Shown: positions 38,077-47,431, counted from the stretch's first letter. The stretch: DNA of 64,000 nt from Streptomyces violascens (GCF_014649955.1 NZ_BMUA01000004.1:186001-250000), one strand, 5' to 3'. A program made the numbers and translations. The notes: generated from the sequence alone by a model not told the origin.

Positions 38077-39087
38077 GTGCGACGCCGACTTGCTGCCGCG
38101 CTCATCGTGCCGGCCCTGATGCTCACCGCGGCCTGCGGAGGAGGTGACGACTCGGCGAAGAAGAAGGACGCGTCCGCTTCTCCCTCCGACCAGGCGTCCC
38201 AGCCCGCCGCTCCCAAGCCGGTGTCCGACGCCTCGCCGATGCCCACCGTCGCGGGCGACCTGGGCAAGAAGCCCACGATCACCATCCCCAAGGGCGACCC
38301 GAGCGGGAAGTTCGTCGTCAAGACGCTGACCGCGGGCACCGGCCCCGAGGTCAAGAAGAACGACCTCGCGGTGACGAAGTACACCGGGAAGATCTGGAAG
38401 AGCGGCAAGGACCTCGCCGGTTCCTACGACAAGGACGGCGTGCCCCAGGTCATCCCGGCGGGCTCGCAGACCTACATCCCCGCGTTCAGCGAGGCGGTGC
38501 TCGGCCAGAAGGTCGGCGCGCGCGTCCTGGTCGTGGCCCCGCCGTCCGCCGCGTTCGGCGCCGCGGGCAAGCAGGAGCTCGGCGTCTCCGGCACCGACAA
38601 CCTGGTCTTCGTCCTCGACGTCGACAGCGTGATGCCGAAGAAGGTCGATGGCACCCAGGCGGCCATCCCGTCCGACCTGCCGCAGATCAAGGCGGACAAG
38701 GAAGAGGCCGCCACGATCACGGTCCCGAAGAACGACCCGCCGAAGAAGCTCGTCGACCAGGTCCTCATCGAGGGCAAGGGCGCCGAGGTCAAGAGCGGCC
38801 AGACCGTCTACATGCAGTACAGCGGCGCCACCTGGAAGCCCAACGAGGGCGCGGCGCAGGCGAAGCTGTTCGACACGTCCTGGAAGACCGGCGCCCCGTT
38901 CTCGACCCAGATCGGCCAGGGCCAGGTCATCGAGGGCTGGGACAAGGGCCTGGTCGGCAAGAAGGTCGGCAGCCGTGTCCTGCTCGTCATCCCGCCGGAG
39001 CAGGGCTACAAGGACAAGGCCCAGGGTGCGGACATCCCGGCCAACTCGACCCTGGTCTTCGTCGTGGACATCCTCGGAGCAGTGTAA
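38077..39087 (+). CDS. Lipoprotein with two tandem FKBP domains
   Basis: 336 aa. The signal sequence ends in lipobox LTAAC; a Ser/Pro/Ala tether follows. The first FKBP-like domain (about 85-200) is degenerate: the usual VIxGW active-site segment reads YIPAFSEAVLG. The second (about 220-336) keeps GQVIEGWDKGLVG and VIPPEQGYK and should be an active peptidyl-prolyl isomerase. The protein is exposed outside the membrane. GTG start with GAGG 6 nt upstream. It is followed by a cytoplasmic FKBP gene. Confidence 0.88.
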   Translation: MRRRLAAALIVPALMLTAACGGGDDSAKKKDASASPSDQASQPAAPKPVSDASPMPTVAGDLGKKPTITIPKGDPSGKFVVKTLTAGTGPEVKKNDLAVTKYTGKIWKSGKDLAGSYDKDGVPQVIPAGSQTYIPAFSEAVLGQKVGARVLVVAPPSAAFGAAGKQELGVSGTDNLVFVLDVDSVMPKKVDGTQAAIPSDLPQIKADKEEAATITVPKNDPPKKLVDQVLIEGKGAEVKSGQTVYMQYSGATWKPNEGAAQAKLFDTSWKTGAPFSTQIGQGQVIEGWDKGLVGKKVGSRVLLVIPPEQGYKDKAQGADIPANSTLVFVVDILGAV

Positions 39088-39127
39088 GACTGTCCGGGTT
39101 GCCCATAGCGATAAGTAGGAGCATTAC

Positions 39128-39499
39128 GTGAGCATCGACAAGCCCGAGATCGACTTCCCCGAGGGCCAGCCGCCGGCTGACCTGGAGATCAAGGAGATCT
39201 GGGAGGGTGACGGCGCCGTCGCCAAGGCCGGAGACTTCGTCAAGGTCCACTACGTGGGCGTGGCCTTCTCCACCGGTGAGGAGTTCGACGCCTCCTGGAA
39301 CCGCGGCAACCCGCTCGAGTTCAAGCTCGGCGCCGGCCAGGTCATCTCCGGCTGGGACCAGGGCATCCAGGGCATGAAGGTCGGCGGCCGCCGCCGGCTG
39401 ACCATCCCGGCCCACCTCGCCTACGGCGACCGCGGCGCCGGCAGCGCGATCGCCCCGGGCGAGACGCTGATCTTCGTCTGCGACCTGGTCTCCGTCTGA
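39128..39499 (+). CDS. FKBP-type peptidyl-prolyl cis-trans isomerase
   Basis: 123 aa single-domain FKBP with intact active-site residues (HYVGV, FDASW, GQVISGWDQG, IPAHLAYG, FVCDLVSV). No signal peptide, so cytoplasmic. It catalyses proline isomerisation in protein folding. GTG start with AGGAG upstream. It lies 40 bp after the FKBP lipoprotein and ends in a classic terminator, so the two FKBPs probably form one unit. Confidence 0.93.
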   Translation: MSIDKPEIDFPEGQPPADLEIKEIWEGDGAVAKAGDFVKVHYVGVAFSTGEEFDASWNRGNPLEFKLGAGQVISGWDQGIQGMKVGGRRRLTIPAHLAYGDRGAGSAIAPGETLIFVCDLVSV

Positions 39500-39540
39500 G
39501 ACGCACCTCGATCAGTCCCGAGCGATCGGACCTGATCAGA

Positions 39541-39578
39541 CCGAGGGCCCATGCCTGCTGGCATGGGCCCTCGGCTTT
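39541..39578 (+). terminator. Intrinsic terminator after the FKBP genes
   Basis: A perfect 15-bp stem CCGAGGGCCCATGCC (39541-39555) with 39560-39574, loop TGCT, then CTTTT. Confidence 0.95.
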
Positions 39579-39646
39579 TGCCGGGGCAGCCGGGGGCGGT
39601 ACGGTCAACGGTCGTAGCGCACAACGAGAGAGGGCGTAGGGCATCG

Positions 39647-40597
39647 ATGGCGATTGTCAAGGCCGAGCGGCTGATGAACCTGGCGCTGTGTCTGCTCGGG
39701 ACACGGCGCGCACTCAGCAAGCGGGAGCTGCGCGAGTCCATCGAGGCCTATCTCGAAGCCGGGTCCGACGACTCCTTCAACCGGATGTTCGAGCGGGACA
39801 AGGACGATCTGCGGGAACTCGGCCTGGTCATCGAGACCGTCGAGAACCTCGACGGCGAGACCGGCTATCTCGCCCGCCGCGACAGCAACCGCCTGCCGCC
39901 GGTCCAGCTTGATGCCGAGGAGGCCGCGGCCCTCGGGCTCGCCGCCCGTGTCTGGCAGCAGGCCCGGCTCGCGGGCGCGGCCAGCGGAGCGCTCCAGAAG
40001 CTGCGCGCCGCCGGCATGCCCGAAGCCGACAATCCGTACGAGCACAGCGCCATCGAGCCACGCATCCCGGTCCATGAGACGGCCTTCGAGCCTTTGATGC
40101 TGGCCTGCCGCGACCGGCGCCCGGTCGTCTTCGACTACCGCAAGGTCACCGCCGTACGCCCCGAGGCCCGGCATGTCGAGCCCTGGGGCCTGGAGTGCTG
40201 GCGCGGCCACTGGTACCTGGCCGGCTGGGACCGCGACCGGGGTGCCGAGCGGGTGTTCCGGCTCAGCCGCATCTCCGGCCGGGTCCGCTCCCGCGCGGGC
40301 GCCTTCACCGCGCCGGTGCCCGACGTCGTCACCGTGCGCGAGACCGTCGAGAGCTGGGCGGGGGAGACCGCGACCCGCTCGGCCAGGATCCGGCTGCGCG
40401 CCGGGGCCGGCTACCCGCTGCGCTCGCGGGCCACCGCGGCGCGGGAACTCGGCGACGGGTGGGACGAGTTGGAGATTCCGTACGGGCACGGGCTGGATGC
40501 CCACCTCGTGGAGTTCGGCCCCGATGTCGTCGTGCTGGAGCCCGCCGATCTGCGGGCCGACGTGATGGACCGGCTGCGCGCCGTGGCCAAGGGCTGA
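39647..40597 (+). CDS. pafB: WYL-domain regulator PafB
   Basis: 316 aa. N-terminal winged helix-turn-helix (SKRELRESIEAYL region), a central WYL domain (about 140-225, with DYRKVTAVRPEARHVEPWGL and WYLAGWDRDRGAERVFRLSRI) and a C-terminal WCX extension. With PafC it forms the mycobacterial PafBC activator of the LexA-independent DNA-damage response. AGGG lies 6 nt before the ATG. It is not needed for pupylation chemistry despite its position in the cluster. Confidence 0.92.
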   Translation: MAIVKAERLMNLALCLLGTRRALSKRELRESIEAYLEAGSDDSFNRMFERDKDDLRELGLVIETVENLDGETGYLARRDSNRLPPVQLDAEEAAALGLAARVWQQARLAGAASGALQKLRAAGMPEADNPYEHSAIEPRIPVHETAFEPLMLACRDRRPVVFDYRKVTAVRPEARHVEPWGLECWRGHWYLAGWDRDRGAERVFRLSRISGRVRSRAGAFTAPVPDVVTVRETVESWAGETATRSARIRLRAGAGYPLRSRATAARELGDGWDELEIPYGHGLDAHLVEFGPDVVVLEPADLRADVMDRLRAVAKG

Positions 40598-40613
40598 GGG
40601 GGACCGTACGACC

Positions 40614-41588
40614 ATGGCTGCAAACGCCATCGACCAGACGCGGCGGATGCTGTCGCTGGTGACCTATCTGCGCGAGCGCCCCGGCGCCCATGTCGCGGAC
40701 GTCGCCCGCGCCTTCGGCATCACCGAGGACGAACTGATCTCCGACCTCGACGTGCTGCCCATGTGCGGCACGAGCTTCCGCGGCGGCGACCTCCTGGACA
40801 TCGACACCGACGGCGACCGCATCTGGTGGCACAACCCGGACGACGTCGCGGCCCCGCTCCGGCTCGCCGCCGACGAGGCCACCGCGCTGCTCGTCGCCGC
40901 GCGCGCCGTCTCCACGCTGCCCGGCCTGCGCGAGGGCGACCGGCAGGCGCTGCTGCGCGCCACCGCCAAGCTGGAGGCCGCGGCCGGCGAGGCCGCCGGC
41001 GCCAGCTCCCGGCTCTCGGTCACCTTCGAGTCCGAAGGCGGTGTCTTCGCCGAGGTCGACCGGGCGATCTCCGAGCGCCGCCGCCTGTGGGTGAAGTACT
41101 ACTCGCCGGCCCGCGACGAGCTCACCGAGCGCGAGGTCGACCCGATCCGGCTCTTCGCCGTCGGCCACACCTACATGGAGGCGTGGTGCCGGCTCTCCGA
41201 GGCCCGGCGCACCTTCCGTCTCGACCGGGTCGCCGAGATCCGCCTGCTCGACGAGGCATCCGCGCCGCCCGAGCTGGAGCTGCGCGACCTGTCTGAGGGG
41301 CTCGTCCAGCCGTCCGCCGAGGACCCCGAGGTCGTCGTCGAGGTCGGCCCCGGCGGTCGCTGGGTCGCCGAGTACTACCCGCACGACAGCGCCGAGGAGC
41401 TCCCCGACGGCGGTCTGCGGATCACGCTGCGCACGCCCGACCCCGCGTCGCTGCGGCGCCTGGCGCTGCGGCTCGGCCAGGACGGCCGGATCGTCTCGCC
41501 GGACGACCTCGCCGAGAGCGCCCGGCGCGCGGCCCGCGAGGCGCTGGCCGGCTACGGGGAACCGCCCGCGCTCGACCACCAGAGCTGA
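40614..41588 (+). CDS. pafC: WYL-domain regulator PafC
   Basis: 324 aa. Same helix-turn-helix, WYL and WCX layout as PafB, with the WYL motif diverged (LWVKYYSPARDELTEREVDPIRLF, HTYMEAWCRL). Only 16 bp separate it from pafB, in line with an obligate heterodimer. The upstream sequence GAGGGGGACC serves as ribosome-binding site. The two small genes after it are closely spaced and probably co-transcribed. Confidence 0.92.
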   Translation: MAANAIDQTRRMLSLVTYLRERPGAHVADVARAFGITEDELISDLDVLPMCGTSFRGGDLLDIDTDGDRIWWHNPDDVAAPLRLAADEATALLVAARAVSTLPGLREGDRQALLRATAKLEAAAGEAAGASSRLSVTFESEGGVFAEVDRAISERRRLWVKYYSPARDELTEREVDPIRLFAVGHTYMEAWCRLSEARRTFRLDRVAEIRLLDEASAPPELELRDLSEGLVQPSAEDPEVVVEVGPGGRWVAEYYPHDSAEELPDGGLRITLRTPDPASLRRLALRLGQDGRIVSPDDLAESARRAAREALAGYGEPPALDHQS

Positions 41589-41603
41589 GGAGAATTGCGG
41601 AAC

Positions 41604-41858
41604 ATGTCGGTATTGCCCGGTATTTCCCGTCCCGTGATCCCGGTCCTCTTCAAGGCGGCCTGCCCGGAGTGCCGCGCCCGCTTCGAACTCGGCGCGGCCG
41701 CGCTCCGCCTGGCCATCGGCGCAAGCCGACGCACCACCTTCTACTCCTTCACCTGCCCCGAGTGCGGCTCGGCCGTCCGCAAGCCGGCCGGGGAGCGCAT
41801 CATCGAACTCCTCACCGGCGGCGGTGTCCGCACCCTCCGCCTCCACTCCACCGTCTAG
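41604..41858 (+). CDS. Small zinc-ribbon protein
   Basis: 84 aa. Two CPEC knuckles (AACPECRARFEL and FTCPECGSAV), 33 residues apart, form a four-cysteine zinc ribbon. There is no other recognisable domain. The ATG is 11 nt after AGGAG; a TTG at 41595 is the alternative start. It lies 15 bp after pafC, so it is likely made with PafBC. The function is unknown; nucleic-acid or protein binding is possible. Confidence 0.7.
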   Translation: MSVLPGISRPVIPVLFKAACPECRARFELGAAALRLAIGASRRTTFYSFTCPECGSAVRKPAGERIIELLTGGGVRTLRLHSTV

Positions 41859-41869
41859 GGTCCGCATCC

Positions 41870-42067
41870 ATGTTCTGGCCGATGACCGCCATCGCCCTCG
41901 GTTTCCTCGGGATCGCCGTGCTCGGCGTCCTCGCGATCAAGGTGTTCGTCGAGGCGCAGCGGCTCGGCCGCCAAGTGGCCGACACCACACGGAAGATCAA
42001 CCGCGCCGCAGAGGACCTGGAGCGCGCCGCCGTCGACCTCGCGGGTGCCGGAGAAACGCTGAGGTGA
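41870..42067 (+). CDS. Single-pass membrane microprotein
   Basis: 65 aa. One N-terminal transmembrane helix (AIALGFLGIAVLGVLAIKVFV) followed by an amphipathic helix rich in Arg/Ala/Glu (about 28-60), a layout that recalls TatA/B or DUF948-like proteins. The start is 11 bp after the zinc-ribbon stop, with TAGGG overlapping that stop as ribosome-binding site. tatA follows 211 bp later, after its own promoter region. No function is assigned. Confidence 0.65.
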   Translation: MFWPMTAIALGFLGIAVLGVLAIKVFVEAQRLGRQVADTTRKINRAAEDLERAAVDLAGAGETLR

Positions 42068-42278
42068 CCGGTGCGCTCTGATGTCGCCCGTTTCGGGGCG
42101 GTACGCTGCACAACGCGGTCCAGGTAGCGAGGCCCGGTCCGCAAACGGGCGTACGCACGGGGATTGCCCAGCGTTTACCCCTGCGCGTTACGATCGCTGC
42201 ACGTAAGGCGGTCGGACACCAGTCCGGCCACCTCCAGCAGCCCCCTACCCTGCAGCCTCGGTGAGAAGGTAAACGCTT

Positions 42279-42557
42279 ATGTTCGGAAGGCTCGGCGCCC
42301 CCGAGATCATTCTCATCCTCATCGTCGTCGTCCTGCTGTTCGGCGCGAAGAAGCTCCCGGACATGGCGCGGTCGCTCGGCAAGTCGGCCCGCATCCTCAA
42401 GAGCGAGGCCAAGGCCATGAAGTCCGAAGGGCAGCAGCCCGCCCCGGCCGACCCGTCGGCCGAGCAGCCGCCGGCCCAGCGCACGATCCAGTCCGCGCCC
42501 GGCGACGTGAGCAGCGCCCGTCCGGTGACCGAGCCGACGGACACGACGCAGCGCTGA
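42279..42557 (+). CDS. tatA: Sec-independent translocase subunit TatA
   Basis: 92 aa. Short N-terminal transmembrane helix ([21 protein letters not shown]), the FGAKKLPD hinge, an amphipathic helix and a Pro/Ala-rich tail. It forms the variable-size channel component for folded, twin-arginine substrates, a major export route in Streptomyces. Together with tatC, 70 bp downstream. TatB is not encoded here. Confidence 0.94.
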   Translation: MFGRLGAPEIILILIVVVLLFGAKKLPDMARSLGKSARILKSEAKAMKSEGQQPAPADPSAEQPPAQRTIQSAPGDVSSARPVTEPTDTTQR

Positions 42558-42627
42558 CACCGGGCCGAAGCAGGCGCTGTTCACCTCTGTGACCAAAGTG
42601 ACCTGCCGCACGAGATGAGGACGTGGG

Positions 42628-43587
42628 TTGCTCAAGTCTGCCCGCAAACAACAGAGGGACCCCGAGGGCCGGATGCCGCTCTCGGACCACCTTCGCGAGT
42701 TGCGCAACCGGCTCGCGAAGTCGGTGTTGGCGATCCTGGTCTGCGCCGTCGTGGCGGCGTTCTACTACAAGGACATCGCCGAGCTGATCACACGGCCGAT
42801 CAAGGAGGCCGTGGACTGCACGGTGCCGTTCACCGAGCTCACCAGGAAGGACGGTGGCGCGGAGGTCTGCGGCAACATCACGATGTCCGGCCTCATGGGG
42901 CCGTTCACGCTGATGATCAAGGTGTCGATGGTGGCGGGCGTCGTCGCGGCAAGCCCGGTCTGGCTCTACCAGCTGTGGGCGTTCGTCTCGCCCGGCCTGC
43001 ACAAGCACGAGAAGCGGTACTCACTGAGCTTCGTGGCGGCGGGCTTCCCGTTGTTCGTGGCCGGCGGCTGGTTCTCGTACAACGTGCTGCCCGCCGCGGC
43101 CAGGGTGCTCCTGGACTTCACCCCGGGAGGGGTGGCCAACCTCCTGCCGCTCAACGAGCTCATCGACCTCGTCACCCGCATGATCATCGTCTTCGGCCTC
43201 TCCTTCGAGCTGCCGCTGTTCCTCGTCATGCTCAACTTCAGCGGCATTCTCACCGGCCGCCGGATGCTGGGCTGGTGGCGCGGAATGATCATGGGTGTGA
43301 CGGTCTTCGCGGCCTTCGCGACGCCGACCGTCGACCCGGTCTCGATGCTCTCGCTCGCCACCCCGATCGTGGGCCTCTACTTCATCGCCGTCGGCATCTC
43401 GCTGGTCAACGACAAGCGCCGCAAGGAGCGTGCCGAGGCCGGTCCGGCCGACGACGAGGCCTCCGACCTCGACCTCACGCCCGAGGACATCGGCACCGTC
43501 GAGTCCGTGTCCTCGCCCCCGGCCGTGCCCGAGCAGGCCGACGGCGGCCGCTCCAGCAAGCTCAACGGGTACGACGACATCACCTGA
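42628..43587 (+). CDS. tatC: Sec-independent translocase subunit TatC
   Basis: 319 aa with six membrane helices. Conserved MPLSDHLRELRNRL at the N-terminus and FGLSFELPLF in helix 4; the C-terminal ~60 residues are hydrophilic. It recognises the twin-arginine signal. The only well-placed start is a TTG at 42628, 7 nt after GAGG. A signal for the next gene's promoter begins right after the stop. Confidence 0.95.
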   Translation: MLKSARKQQRDPEGRMPLSDHLRELRNRLAKSVLAILVCAVVAAFYYKDIAELITRPIKEAVDCTVPFTELTRKDGGAEVCGNITMSGLMGPFTLMIKVSMVAGVVAASPVWLYQLWAFVSPGLHKHEKRYSLSFVAAGFPLFVAGGWFSYNVLPAAARVLLDFTPGGVANLLPLNELIDLVTRMIIVFGLSFELPLFLVMLNFSGILTGRRMLGWWRGMIMGVTVFAAFATPTVDPVSMLSLATPIVGLYFIAVGISLVNDKRRKERAEAGPADDEASDLDLTPEDIGTVESVSSPPAVPEQADGGRSSKLNGYDDIT

Positions 43588-43589
43588 CC

Positions 43590-43617
43590 TTGACGTGATC
43601 GCCGGACCTTGTAGGGT
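43590..43617 (+). promoter_or_regulatory. Strong promoter for a leaderless dagK mRNA
   Basis: TTGACG (43590-43595), 16 bp, TAGGGT (43612-43617), close to the Streptomyces vegetative consensus. The GTG start at 43625 is 7 bp past the -10 box. Confidence 0.75.
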
Positions 43618-43624
43618 CCGGCGG

Positions 43625-44557
43625 GTGACCAGCGAGATCACCCTCTTCGTCAATCCCACCGCGGGACGCGGCCGGGGCGCGCACGCCGCGCAGCCGGCCG
43701 CTTCGGCGTTGCGGGCCGCCGGATTCTCCGTACGCACGGTGCTCGGCGAGGACGCCGACGACGCGCTGCGCCGCGCCCGCGAGGCCGTCCGGGGCGGCAC
43801 CGTGGCCCTGATCACGGTCGGCGGCGACGGCATGGTCAACCTCGCCCTCCAGGCGGTCGCCGGGACCAGGACCCCGCTCGGCGTCGTCGCCGCGGGCACC
43901 GGCAACGACTTCGCCCGCGCGCTCGGCCTGCCGATACGCGACCCGGCCCGCGCCGGGGAACTCGCGGCGCGGGCCCTCGAGGGCGCGCACATCAGGGACA
44001 TCGACCTCGGGCGCGTCGGCGACCGCTGGTTCGCCACCGTCCTCGCCTCCGGCTTCGACTCCAAGGTCAACGACCGCGGCAACCGGATGCGATGGCCCGG
44101 CGGCCGCTTCAAGTACGACCTCGCGATGCTCGCCGAACTGGCCGCCTTCAGGCCGGTCTCGTACAAGATCACGCTCGACGACGGGGAGACCCGTGAGATC
44201 GAGGCGACCCTGATCGCCGTCGGGAACGCGTCCTCCTACGGAGGCGGCATGCGCATCTGCGCCGACGCCGATCCGACCGACGGGCTCTTCGACGTCACCG
44301 TCGTCGGCGGCTGCTCGCGCACCACCCTGCTCAAGGTCTTCCCGCAGGTCTACAAGGGCACCCATCTCACCCACCCGGTGGTCACCACGCACCGCGTCGC
44401 CTCGATCACGCTCGCAGCCGACGGCATCACCGGGTACGCCGACGGGGAACGCCTCGGTCCGCTCCCGCTCACCGCGGAGTGTGTACGCGCCGCCGTACGG
44501 GTATTGGCACCGGTACCGGCGCCCGGCCGGAAGGCCGTCGGTACCGGCCTCCAATAA
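43625..44557 (+). CDS. Diacylglycerol/lipid kinase-family protein
   Basis: 310 aa DagK/YegS-type lipid kinase. Nucleotide-binding GGDGMVNLAL (usually GGDGT; here Met replaces Thr), the FVNPTAGRG N-terminal motif, and GTGNDFARALG. It phosphorylates diacylglycerol or a related lipid at the membrane. The start is the GTG at 43625, directly after a strong promoter and without ribosome-binding site, so the mRNA is probably leaderless. Longer in-frame readings extend back into tatC and are not credible. Confidence 0.88.
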   Translation: MTSEITLFVNPTAGRGRGAHAAQPAASALRAAGFSVRTVLGEDADDALRRAREAVRGGTVALITVGGDGMVNLALQAVAGTRTPLGVVAAGTGNDFARALGLPIRDPARAGELAARALEGAHIRDIDLGRVGDRWFATVLASGFDSKVNDRGNRMRWPGGRFKYDLAMLAELAAFRPVSYKITLDDGETREIEATLIAVGNASSYGGGMRICADADPTDGLFDVTVVGGCSRTTLLKVFPQVYKGTHLTHPVVTTHRVASITLAADGITGYADGERLGPLPLTAECVRAAVRVLAPVPAPGRKAVGTGLQ

Positions 44558-44602
44558 AGATCGCGACCTCTGTCAGAGGCGGCGGGTAGGCTCGAAGACA
44601 AG

Positions 44603-47431
44603 ATGACAGAGGACCTCTCACCAGCCGAAGCGTACGCAGCTGCCCGGCTCCGCGCCGTCGAGCAGGCCACCGCGCTCGCGCCCTTCCGCGACCTGTACGA
44701 CTTCGATCTGGACCCCTTCCAGATCGAAGCCTGCCAGGCCCTCGAAGCCGGAAAGGGCGTGCTCGTCGCGGCCCCCACCGGCTCCGGCAAGACCATCGTC
44801 GGCGAGTTCGCCGTGCACCTGGCCCTGGAGCAGGGCCGCAAATGCTTCTACACCACGCCCATCAAGGCGCTGTCCAACCAGAAGTACGCCGACCTCGTGC
44901 GCCGCTACGGCGCCGCCAAGGTGGGCCTGCTGACCGGCGACAACAGCGTCAACGCCGACGCACCGGTGATCGTCATGACCACCGAGGTGCTCCGCAACAT
45001 GCTGTACGCGGGCTCCCAGGCGCTGCTCGGCCTCGGATACGTGGTGATGGACGAGGTGCACTACCTCTCCGACCGCTTCCGCGGCGCCGTATGGGAAGAG
45101 GTGATCATCCACCTCCCGGAGTCGGTCACGCTGGTCTCGCTGTCGGCGACCGTCTCCAACGCCGAGGAGTTCGGCGACTGGCTGGACACCGTCCGCGGCG
45201 ACACCGAAGTGATCGTCTCCGAGCACCGCCCCGTGCCGCTGTGGCAGCACGTCATGGCCGGCCGGCGGATGTACGACCTCTTCGAGGAGGAGTCCGACCA
45301 CGGCGGGCGCGGCGTCGCCAGGCGCGAGGTCAACCCCGACCTGCTGCGCATGGCGCGGATGGAGAACCAGAAGACGTACAACCCGCGCGACCGGCGCCGC
45401 GGCAAGATGGTCCGCGAGGCCGACCGCGAGCGGGAGCGCCGTCAGCGCTCGCGGATCTGGACGCCGGGCCGCCCCGAAGTCATCGAACGGCTCGACGCCG
45501 AAGGCCTGTTGCCGGCCATCACCTTCATCTTCAGCCGCGCCGCCTGCGAGGCGGCCGTCCAGCAGTGCATGTACGCGGGCCTGAGGCTCAACGACGAGGA
45601 AGCGCGCCAGAAGGTCCGCGAGATCGTCGAGGAGCGCACCGCCTCCATCCCCGGTGAGGACCTGAACGTCCTCGGTTACTACGAGTGGCTCGAAGGCCTG
45701 GAGCGCGGCATCGCCGCCCACCACGCGGGCATGCTGCCCACCTTCAAGGAGGTCGTGGAGGAGCTGTTCGTACGCGGCCTGGTGAAGGCCGTCTTCGCCA
45801 CCGAGACCCTCGCGCTCGGCATCAACATGCCCGCGCGCTCCGTGGTGTTGGAGAAGCTCGTCAAGTGGAACGGCGAACAGCACGCCGACATCACGCCCGG
45901 CGAGTACACCCAGCTCACCGGCCGGGCCGGGCGGCGCGGCATCGACGTCGAGGGCCACGCCGTGGTCCTGTGGCAGCGCGGCATGGACCCGGGCGCGCTC
46001 GCGGGCCTGGCCGGCACGCGCACGTACCCGCTGCGCTCCAGCTTCAAGCCCTCGTACAACATGGCCGTCAACCTGGTCCAGCAGTTCGGCAGGCACCGCT
46101 CGCGCGAGCTGCTCGAAACCTCCTTCGCGCAGTTCCAGGCCGACAAATCCGTCGTCGGCATCTCGCGCCAGGTGCAGCGCAACGAGGAGGGCCTTGAGGG
46201 CTACCGGGAGGGCATGCACTGCCACCTCGGGGACTTCGAGGAGTACGCGCGGATGCGGCGCGACCTCAAGGACCGCGAGACCGAGCTCGCCAAACACGGC
46301 GCGGCCCAGCGCCGGGCGGCCGCCGCGGCCTCCTTGGAGAAGCTCAAGCCGGGGGACGTCATCCACGTGCCGACCGGCAAGTTCGCGGGTCTCGCCCTCG
46401 TCCTCGACCCCGGGATCCCCGCCGGGCGCACCAATGGCCACCGCGGCTTCGAGCAGCACGACGGGCCCCGCCCCCTCGTGCTGACCGCCGAACGGCAGGT
46501 CAAGCGGCTCGCCTCGATCGACTTCCCGGTGCCCGTGGAGGCCCTGGAGCGGATGCGCGTCCCGAAGTCGTTCAACGCGCGCTCGCCCCAGTCCCGCCGG
46601 GACCTGGCGTCCGCGCTGCGCACCAAGGCCGGGCACATCGTCCCCGAGCGGCACCGCAAGGCCCGCTCGGAGGCGGCCGACGACCGCGAGATCACCCGCC
46701 TTCGCACCGCTCTGCGCGCCCACCCCTGCCACGGCTGCGACGAGCGCGAGGACCACGCCCGCTGGGCCGAGCGCTACCACCGCCTCCAGCGCGACACCAA
46801 GCAGCTGGAGAAGCGCATCGAGGGGCGCACCAACACCATCGCGCGCACCTTCGACCGCATCGTGGCCCTGCTCACCGAGCTCGACTACCTGCGCGACGAC
46901 GAGGTCACCGAGCACGGCAAGCGCCTGGCCCGCCTGTACGGCGAGCTCGACCTGCTGGCCAGCGAATGCCTGCGCGCGGGCGTCTGGGAAGGCCTGAGCC
47001 CGGCCGAACTGGCCGCCTGCGTATCGGCGTTGGTGTACGAGGCGCGGCAGTCCGACGACGCCGTGGCGCCCAAGACGCCGTCGGGCAAGGCCAAGGCCGC
47101 GCTCGGCGAGATGGTGCGGATCTGGGGCCGGCTCGACGCCCTCGAAGAGGACCACAAGATCAACCAGGCGGAGGGCGTGGGCCAGCGCGAGCCCGACCTC
47201 GGCTTCGCCTGGGCCGCCTATCAGTGGGCCTCGGACAAGGGTCTGGACGAGGTGCTCCGCGAGGCCGACATGCCCGCGGGCGACTTCGTCCGCTGGTGCA
47301 AGCAGGTCATCGACGTCCTCGGCCAGATCGCGGCGGCGGCGCCGCGCGAGAACAGCACCGTCGCGAAGAACGCCCGCAAGGCGGTCGACGCGCTGCTGCG
47401 GGGAGTCGTGGCGTACAGCTCGGTCGGCTGA
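44603..47431 (+). CDS. helY: DEAD/DEAH-box RNA helicase (HelY/Mtr4-like)
   Basis: 942 aa superfamily 2 Ski2-like helicase. Walker A APTGSGKT (about 57-64), DEVH box (MDEVHYLSDRFRG), motif III SATVSN, motif VI QLTGRAGRRGID, and a C-terminal DSHCT-type domain. The central part has a KOW/SH3-like insert (KPGDVIHVPTGKFAG). This is the actinobacterial HelY, thought to act in RNA handling. No Shine-Dalgarno is seen; a TAGGCT box ends 11 nt before the ATG, so the leader is very short or absent. Confidence 0.92.
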   Translation: MTEDLSPAEAYAAARLRAVEQATALAPFRDLYDFDLDPFQIEACQALEAGKGVLVAAPTGSGKTIVGEFAVHLALEQGRKCFYTTPIKALSNQKYADLVRRYGAAKVGLLTGDNSVNADAPVIVMTTEVLRNMLYAGSQALLGLGYVVMDEVHYLSDRFRGAVWEEVIIHLPESVTLVSLSATVSNAEEFGDWLDTVRGDTEVIVSEHRPVPLWQHVMAGRRMYDLFEEESDHGGRGVARREVNPDLLRMARMENQKTYNPRDRRRGKMVREADRERERRQRSRIWTPGRPEVIERLDAEGLLPAITFIFSRAACEAAVQQCMYAGLRLNDEEARQKVREIVEERTASIPGEDLNVLGYYEWLEGLERGIAAHHAGMLPTFKEVVEELFVRGLVKAVFATETLALGINMPARSVVLEKLVKWNGEQHADITPGEYTQLTGRAGRRGIDVEGHAVVLWQRGMDPGALAGLAGTRTYPLRSSFKPSYNMAVNLVQQFGRHRSRELLETSFAQFQADKSVVGISRQVQRNEEGLEGYREGMHCHLGDFEEYARMRRDLKDRETELAKHGAAQRRAAAAASLEKLKPGDVIHVPTGKFAGLALVLDPGIPAGRTNGHRGFEQHDGPRPLVLTAERQVKRLASIDFPVPVEALERMRVPKSFNARSPQSRRDLASALRTKAGHIVPERHRKARSEAADDREITRLRTALRAHPCHGCDEREDHARWAERYHRLQRDTKQLEKRIEGRTNTIARTFDRIVALLTELDYLRDDEVTEHGKRLARLYGELDLLASECLRAGVWEGLSPAELAACVSALVYEARQSDDAVAPKTPSGKAKAALGEMVRIWGRLDALEEDHKINQAEGVGQREPDLGFAWAAYQWASDKGLDEVLREADMPAGDFVRWCKQVIDVLGQIAAAAPRENSTVAKNARKAVDALLRGVVAYSSVG

